Part shown: positions 7,581 to 11,404 of the stretch, one piece after another
How the letters are laid out: each line of letters starts with the position of its first letter
Numbering within the stretch: the stretch's first letter is position 1
Source: UBA4416 sp031539425
Lineage (GTDB): Bacteria; Bacteroidota; Bacteroidia; B-17B0; Aurantibacillaceae
DNA length: 11,404 nucleotides
Direction of reading: 5' to 3'
NCBI GenBank assembly: GCA_031539425.1
Contig: JAVKLI010000021.1
Location: 1 to 11,404 of the forward strand
Notes under the pieces: generated by a model
The model's input: only the letters and a program-made list of their open reading frames with translations
Database searches by the model: none
What the model was told of the DNA's origin: nothing
Program-made: the position numbers and the translations under genes

Positions 7581-8249
7581 ATGCAAGAAAAAAACAAACT
7601 GTATAAACTACATGGCCTAAACGACCAGCAAAATCAATTGGTTGAACAAGGATTGTTGTTACCCTTAATGGAATCTTTTTACACCCTACAAGGAGAGGGT
7701 TATAATACTGGCCAAGCAGCTTATTTTATTAGGTTAGGTGGTTGTGATATTGGCTGCCATTGGTGCGATGTAAAAGAAAGCTGGAATGCCAATGTGCACG
7801 CGCTTACAAATACTGTTGATATTATAAAACTTACAGATCAATATCAAGCAAAAGCAGTTGTTGTAACGGGAGGTGAGCCATTAATTTATAATTTAAATAC
7901 ACTTACAGACCTGTGTAAAAAAAAACAGATAAAAACATTTATTGAAACATCAGGTAGTTACCCACTAACAGGCAATTGGGATTGGATTTGTTTATCACCA
8001 AAAAAACTACAAGAGCCTTTACAGGATGCTTATGATAAAGCAAATGAATTAAAAGTGATAGTACACAATAAAAATGATTTTGAATTTGCTGAATATCAAG
8101 CAAAAAAAACCAATGCGTCTGCGCATCTATATATACAACCAGAGTGGAGCAAACATGATGAAATTTTGCCAAGCATTATTAACTACATCAAGCAATACCC
8201 TAAATGGAAAATATCTTTACAAACGCATAAGTATATGAAAATACCGTGA
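7581..8249 (+). CDS. queE: 7-carboxy-7-deazaguanine synthase (QueE)
   Basis: Radical SAM enzyme of 222 residues that converts 6-carboxy-tetrahydropterin into 7-carboxy-7-deazaguanine, the step building the deazapurine core of preQ0 and queuosine. The family opening ESFYTLQGEG (31-40) is followed by the [4Fe-4S] cysteines in GGCDIGCHWCD, a CX3CX2C motif at residues 55, 59 and 62. The SAM-binding TGGEP is at 96-100. ETSG (122-125), LSPKK (138-142) and the C-terminal SLQTHKYMKIP (212-222) are also typical. The ATG at 7581 is preferred over a TTG at 7578, although the TTG directly abuts the preceding stop at 7577 and would add one residue. The spacing implies co-transcription with the sugar genes, with no evident metabolic link. 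QueD, QueC and QueF are not in the window. Confidence 0.95.
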   Translation: MQEKNKLYKLHGLNDQQNQLVEQGLLLPLMESFYTLQGEGYNTGQAAYFIRLGGCDIGCHWCDVKESWNANVHALTNTVDIIKLTDQYQAKAVVVTGGEPLIYNLNTLTDLCKKKQIKTFIETSGSYPLTGNWDWICLSPKKLQEPLQDAYDKANELKVIVHNKNDFEFAEYQAKKTNASAHLYIQPEWSKHDEILPSIINYIKQYPKWKISLQTHKYMKIP

Positions 8250-8261
8250 TGAATTATGATA

Positions 8262-11200
8262 TTAATTCACAAGTAATATATAGCCATAAAATCTTAATAT
8301 TTTATTTTTTTGAGTTTTAATAGTTAAACTATATATATAGTTTCCTGTCATTACTTTGTTGCCTAAATATTTTCCATCCCAAGAATTTACAATAGAATTA
8401 GAGCTAAAGATAAGTTGACCCCAATTATTATATATAAATAATTGGTAAGTCATAATAGATTCAGTAGTTATAATTTTAAATGTTTCATTTAAATGATCTT
8501 CATTTGGCGAAAAAGACGTGGGGATGTATACATGTGGGGTATAAATATCAACTGTAATACATTCTAAATTTTGACAACCAAAAACATCTTTGCCTGTAAC
8601 GCATACGTCTGTTGTTGTTGTATTTGAATAGGTAATTGAAGAACCTATTTGATTGGTTGACCAAGTGTAACTTTGTGAAGGACCATATGCAATTAAAGTA
8701 GTGAGTTCGTTACTTAATAAAGTAGTTTGGGTATTTGTAATATTAATTTTTGGTTTTGGTTTAACTACTACATTACTATAAGCATAACTTTTACAGCCAT
8801 TGGTTTCATAAGCTGTTGTATAAGTAGTGGTGCTAAGTGGTGCTACTTCTTTAGTAGTTTGAGTTATTATAGTAGTATCCCATTCTAAAGTGCCACCTAT
8901 TGGTGATACTGAAATTGAAACAACTGCTTTATCATTTACGCAAATAGTTGGTGAATTAACAGTAATTATTGGAAATAACTGAACATTGACATAACCATTA
9001 AATTCTTTAATACAACCTAAATAATTATAAGTTAAAGTATACGTTACATTAGTTGGTGGAGAAACAGCAAGTGTAGGGGTAAAAACATTAAATGGTTGCC
9101 AAGAATAGGTGCCACCAGCATTTGAAACGGTTGGAGTTAAAATATAATCACCAAAACCTACACAAATTGACCCAGAATTGGCAGCTAAAGTGGGGTTTAT
9201 AACTATAACATTAAATGTAGAAGTTTTTGAACAACCAGAAAAGGTGTAATTTAATGTATAAGTTGTTTCGTTAATTGGATATAGAGTTATAGTAGGCGTA
9301 TTTGGTTGTGAGGGAATCCATTGATAAACGCCGCCAGTTGAATTAGTAACAGCTGTTAAAATCAAAGGTTTATTAATACATACTGATGGAGACGATCCAG
9401 CAATATTTAATCTTACTTGATTAACATTTACTGTAACTGTTGAACTTTGTTTGCATCCTAAATATTCATAATTTAAAGTGTAAGTAGTGTTTTCTAAAGG
9501 TGTTAATATAATACTAGAGGTAGTATTAATAACATTTGATGGATGTTTTACCCATGCGTATAATCCACCAGGCTTATTTGTAATACTTGTAATGTTTGCA
9601 CTTTCTCCTAAACAAATTTGTTGATGAGTAGGATTGGCTTTTAGAGTCATATCGTTAACACTGATAAGTATTGTTTCAGATTTAATACAACCTAAATACT
9701 TATAATTTAATGAATAAGTGGACGATGTGCTAGGTGTAACTAAAATATTATTAGTTATTTCATTTGATGGCATCCAAGTATAACTACCGCCTATAGAATT
9801 TGTTATAGCAGTTAAATTAGATGAGTTATTTAAACATACTGAATTTGTAGAAGGTATAATGCCTAAAGTCATTTGATTTACACCTATTGTAATTGATGCA
9901 GATTGAGTACAACCTAAATAGCTGTAATTTAAACTAAAAGTTGTAAGTACTTTTGGACTAACCGCAATACTTGAAGTTGCATTAATACTTGGACTTATAG
10001 GCGGATTGGAGGTCCATTGATAAATTCCACCTAATTGATTAGTTATGCTTTCAATAGTAGCTGATGTGGCAATACAAATATTTTGCGTGTTAGTTAAGGC
10101 AGCAATTGTCATTTGATTTACACTTAAAGTATAAGTTGACAATGTTGTGCAGCCTAAATATTCATAATTTACTGTATAAGTTGTTTGTGTAGTTGGACTA
10201 ACGGCAATACTGCTAACCGTTTCAGTAGACGATACCCATAGATAATTTCCTCCTACTGAGTTAGTAGCAACTGATAAAGTTGCTGTTTGAGTATTTATAC
10301 AAATGGTAGGTGTTAATGATGTAATATTGACAGTAGATTGATTTACAGAAACTAAACTTGTAGCAGTTTTTATACAATTATTAAAGGCGTAGTTTAATGT
10401 ATATACTGTGAGAGCAATAGGACTAACAACAATATTTGCTAATGTTCCTATGCTCGAAGATTGAGTTGGCGAAGCGCTCCAAGAATAAACACCACCTGTA
10501 TAATTAGTAATACTAGTTAAATTTGTGCTACTGTTAATACAAATGAAGGAGGTAAAAGGGGTTATGTTTACAGTCATTTGATTGACCTCAATATTGTAGG
10601 TTGCTGTTTTTTTGCACCCTAAATATTCATAATTTACTGTATAAGTTGTTTGTGTAGTTGGGCTTACAGCTATGTAACTTAACGATTGAACTGGAGATAC
10701 CATCCAACTATAGTTACCTCCAGTAGAGTTTGTGTTAGCAGCTAAGATAGCTGTTTGTGTATGAATACAAATAGTAGGATTTAATGCTGTTATATTTAAT
10801 GTTGTTTGATTTACAAAAACCATACTTGTTGAGGTTTTAATACAACCTAAATATTCATAATTTAAGGTATAGGTGGCTTGCGAGGTGGGAGTAACTGCTA
10901 TAGAGTTTGAATTTAATCCACTTGGTGCCCACGTGTATATACCTCCTAAAGAGTTTGTGATAGAACTTAAACTAGCTGTATTAGATATACAAATTGATTG
11001 TGTAATGGGTAAAATATTACTAGTCATTTGATTGACCGTAACAGTACTTGTTGCTGCCTTAACACAACCTAAATAATTATACTGAATTGTATATGAAGTT
11101 TGTGTTGTTGGACTTACAATCGCATTATTAGTAACAGTACCTATAGGTAGTATGGTATAGGTTCCTCCTGGATAATTACTACTAATTCCTAAAGTTGAAG

Positions 11201-11404
11201 CATTTCCTATACAAATGGAATTATTAGCTACTGAAAGTGTCATTTGATTAACCGTAATGGTATTAAACGCCGTTTTTTTACAGCCATTAAATTCGTAATC
11301 TAAAGTATAACTGGTTGTAGTAGTAGGATTAACAACGGCTACAGATGCAGACCCTAAACTGCTTGCAGGTGTAGGCGAAGCGCTCCAAGAATAAATACCA
11401 TTAA
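8262..11404 (-). CDS. Large repetitive surface/secreted protein with Ig-like repeats and T9SS type B C-terminal domain (5' end outside window)
   Basis: The frame is open from the window edge (first whole codon at 11402-11400) to the TAA at 8264-8262, giving about 1046 visible residues with no start or signal peptide in view. The Met codon at 11243 lies inside a repeat (VNQMT) and is not the true start. The body is a tandem array of 72-80-residue units. Each typically has an early Cys (I-C-I), TN-x-x-GG-x-Y-x-W in the middle, TxYxLNYEYLGC later and a closing VNQ. The two cysteines and core Trp suggest Ig-like beta sandwiches with an internal disulfide. The last ~91 residues match the gliding-motility-associated CHU_C domain: YIPTSFSPNEDHLNETFKI, NNWGQLIF, WDGKYLGN, TGNYIYSLTIK. 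The protein should cross the outer membrane by T9SS and sit on or leave the surface. Adhesion is a guess from similar architectures. It converges on queE with 12 bases between. Confidence 0.92.
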   Translation of the reverse strand, partial: NGIYSWSASPTPASSLGSASVAVVNPTTTTSYTLDYEFNGCKKTAFNTITVNQMTLSVANNSICIGNASTLGISSNYPGGTYTILPIGTVTNNAIVSPTTQTSYTIQYNYLGCVKAATSTVTVNQMTSNILPITQSICISNTASLSSITNSLGGIYTWAPSGLNSNSIAVTPTSQATYTLNYEYLGCIKTSTSMVFVNQTTLNITALNPTICIHTQTAILAANTNSTGGNYSWMVSPVQSLSYIAVSPTTQTTYTVNYEYLGCKKTATYNIEVNQMTVNITPFTSFICINSSTNLTSITNYTGGVYSWSASPTQSSSIGTLANIVVSPIALTVYTLNYAFNNCIKTATSLVSVNQSTVNITSLTPTICINTQTATLSVATNSVGGNYLWVSSTETVSSIAVSPTTQTTYTVNYEYLGCTTLSTYTLSVNQMTIAALTNTQNICIATSATIESITNQLGGIYQWTSNPPISPSINATSSIAVSPKVLTTFSLNYSYLGCTQSASITIGVNQMTLGIIPSTNSVCLNNSSNLTAITNSIGGSYTWMPSNEITNNILVTPSTSSTYSLNYKYLGCIKSETILISVNDMTLKANPTHQQICLGESANITSITNKPGGLYAWVKHPSNVINTTSSIILTPLENTTYTLNYEYLGCKQSSTVTVNVNQVRLNIAGSSPSVCINKPLILTAVTNSTGGVYQWIPSQPNTPTITLYPINETTYTLNYTFSGCSKTSTFNVIVINPTLAANSGSICVGFGDYILTPTVSNAGGTYSWQPFNVFTPTLAVSPPTNVTYTLTYNYLGCIKEFNGYVNVQLFPIITVNSPTICVNDKAVVSISVSPIGGTLEWDTTIITQTTKEVAPLSTTTYTTAYETNGCKSYAYSNVVVKPKPKINITNTQTTLLSNELTTLIAYGPSQSYTWSTNQIGSSITYSNTTTTDVCVTGKDVFGCQNLECITVDIYTPHVYIPTSFSPNEDHLNETFKIITTESIMTYQLFIYNNWGQLIFSSNSIVNSWDGKYLGNKVMTGNYIYSLTIKTQKNKILRFYGYILLVN
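8265..8537 (-). other. T9SS type B sorting domain (CHU_C, gliding-motility-associated C-terminal domain)
   Basis: The final 91 residues of the repeat protein. The order PHVYIPTSFSPNEDHLNE, then Y-x-LFIYNNWGQLIF, then NSWDGKYLGN, TGNYIYSLTI and the terminal RFYGYILLVN is the standard CHU_C pattern. In studied Flavobacteriia, type B domains direct secretion through T9SS with the help of PorP/SprF-like proteins, none of which are in this window. Confidence 0.93.
8538..8753 (-). other. Degenerate last repeat/linker domain before the sorting domain
   Basis: 72 residues beginning PKINIT, after a KPKPK linker. The segment keeps SYTW in the middle, but the first repeat cysteine is replaced (TTLLSNE). 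It carries three cysteines late in the segment (DVCVTGKDVFGCQNLEC). It resembles the PKD-like domain that often precedes CHU_C domains. It is probably a diverged copy of the same fold rather than an unrelated insert. Confidence 0.6.
10153..10196. repeat. 44-base exact direct repeat, copy 1 (unit 5)
   Basis: Identical base for base to 10618-10661. It encodes the PTTQTTYTVNYEYLG part of unit 5; the same peptide occurs in unit 3. The identity includes third codon positions, pointing to recent duplication or gene conversion between units. Confidence 0.9.
10468..10489. repeat. 22-base exact direct repeat, copy 1 (unit 4)
   Basis: Identical to 11374-11395. It encodes YSWSASP in unit 4, while the same peptide and codons occur in partial unit 0, four units away. 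Confidence 0.85.
10618..10661. repeat. 44-base exact direct repeat, copy 2 (unit 3)
   Basis: Partner of 10153-10196, 465 bases away, which equals two repeat units. The flanking bases differ (G versus C before, A versus G after). Confidence 0.9.
11374..11395. repeat. 22-base exact direct repeat, copy 2 (unit 0)
   Basis: Partner of 10468-10489, located in the partial repeat at the window edge. It shows that sequence sharing between units extends past the visible part of the array. Confidence 0.85.

Larger units (their letters stand above)
8754..11404 (-). repeat. Tandem array of Ig-like units (one partial plus eleven full)
   Basis: Units count from the protein's N-terminal side. Approximate start bases on the - strand: partial unit 0 at the window edge, then 11243, 11027, 10805, 10577, 10337, 10112, 9872, 9650, 9416, 9197 and 8978, the last ending at 8754. 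Unit lengths are 72, 74, 76, 80, 75, 80, 74, 78, 73, 73 and 75 residues. Divergence grows toward the C terminus: units 9-11 lose the VNQ-MT junction. Unit 1 has Ile instead of the conserved Trp (TYTILP versus IYTWAP). The array continues beyond the window. Confidence 0.93.

Noticed and set aside
8250..8269. Inverted repeat TGAATT / AATTCA between queE and the repeat protein as a bidirectional terminator
   Set aside because: Only six mostly A-T pairs with an 8-base loop, overlapping the repeat gene's stop codon and with no U-run on either side. Too weak to call.
8754..11404. Regular spacing of repeats considered as a CRISPR array
   Set aside because: The period is 216-240 bases, the units are coding throughout in one frame, and they vary in sequence; this is a protein repeat array.

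Overview
The window looks like chromosomal DNA of a member of the Bacteroidota. The evidence is a low-GC composition, no obvious Shine-Dalgarno sites before the genes, an isoleucyl-tRNA synthetase with the GIHH form of the HIGH signature, a lysine-rich DksA-like protein directly behind it, and a repeat protein ending in a gliding-motility-associated (CHU_C, type B) C-terminal domain used by the type IX secretion system (T9SS). Genus and family cannot be read from the sequence.

Layout. Bases 1-51 are open in one frame and may be the last codons of an upstream gene. Bases 52-235 are AT-rich and non-coding. On the + strand follow ileS (236-3679) and, 10 bases on, a DksA-fold protein with a long charged N-terminal tail (3690-4631). 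After a 36-base gap carrying a small perfect dyad come four tightly packed genes: a hexapeptide-repeat N-acetyltransferase (wbpD/wlbB type), a Gfo/Idh/MocA dehydrogenase (wbpB/wlbA type), a TviB/WbpO-type UDP-HexNAc 6-dehydrogenase, and queE. Gaps here are 5, 1 and 3 bases, so the four are very probably one transcript. Convergent to queE, 12 bases away on the - strand, is the 3' part of a very large repeat protein (8262-11404). It stays open to the window edge, so its N terminus lies outside.

How the genes fit together. The three sugar genes cover oxidation at C6, oxidation at C3 and N-acetylation at N3 in the route from UDP-GlcNAc to UDP-2,3-diacetamido-2,3-dideoxy-glucuronate. The PLP aminotransferase between the last two steps (WbpE) is absent from the window. 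In Porphyromonas gingivalis a Wbp-derived sugar links T9SS cargo to surface lipopolysaccharide, which makes the proximity of Wbp genes to a T9SS-exported repeat protein worth testing. It could also be chance, because the cargo carries a type B rather than a type A sorting domain. QueE belongs to 7-deazaguanine (queuosine) synthesis and looks like a passenger in the operon.

Nothing in the window is clearly a new system. The most unusual items are the DksA-like protein, which has lost three of four zinc cysteines and gained a basic-acidic-basic tail, and the Ig-like repeat array, which shows traces of recent duplication of pairs of units.
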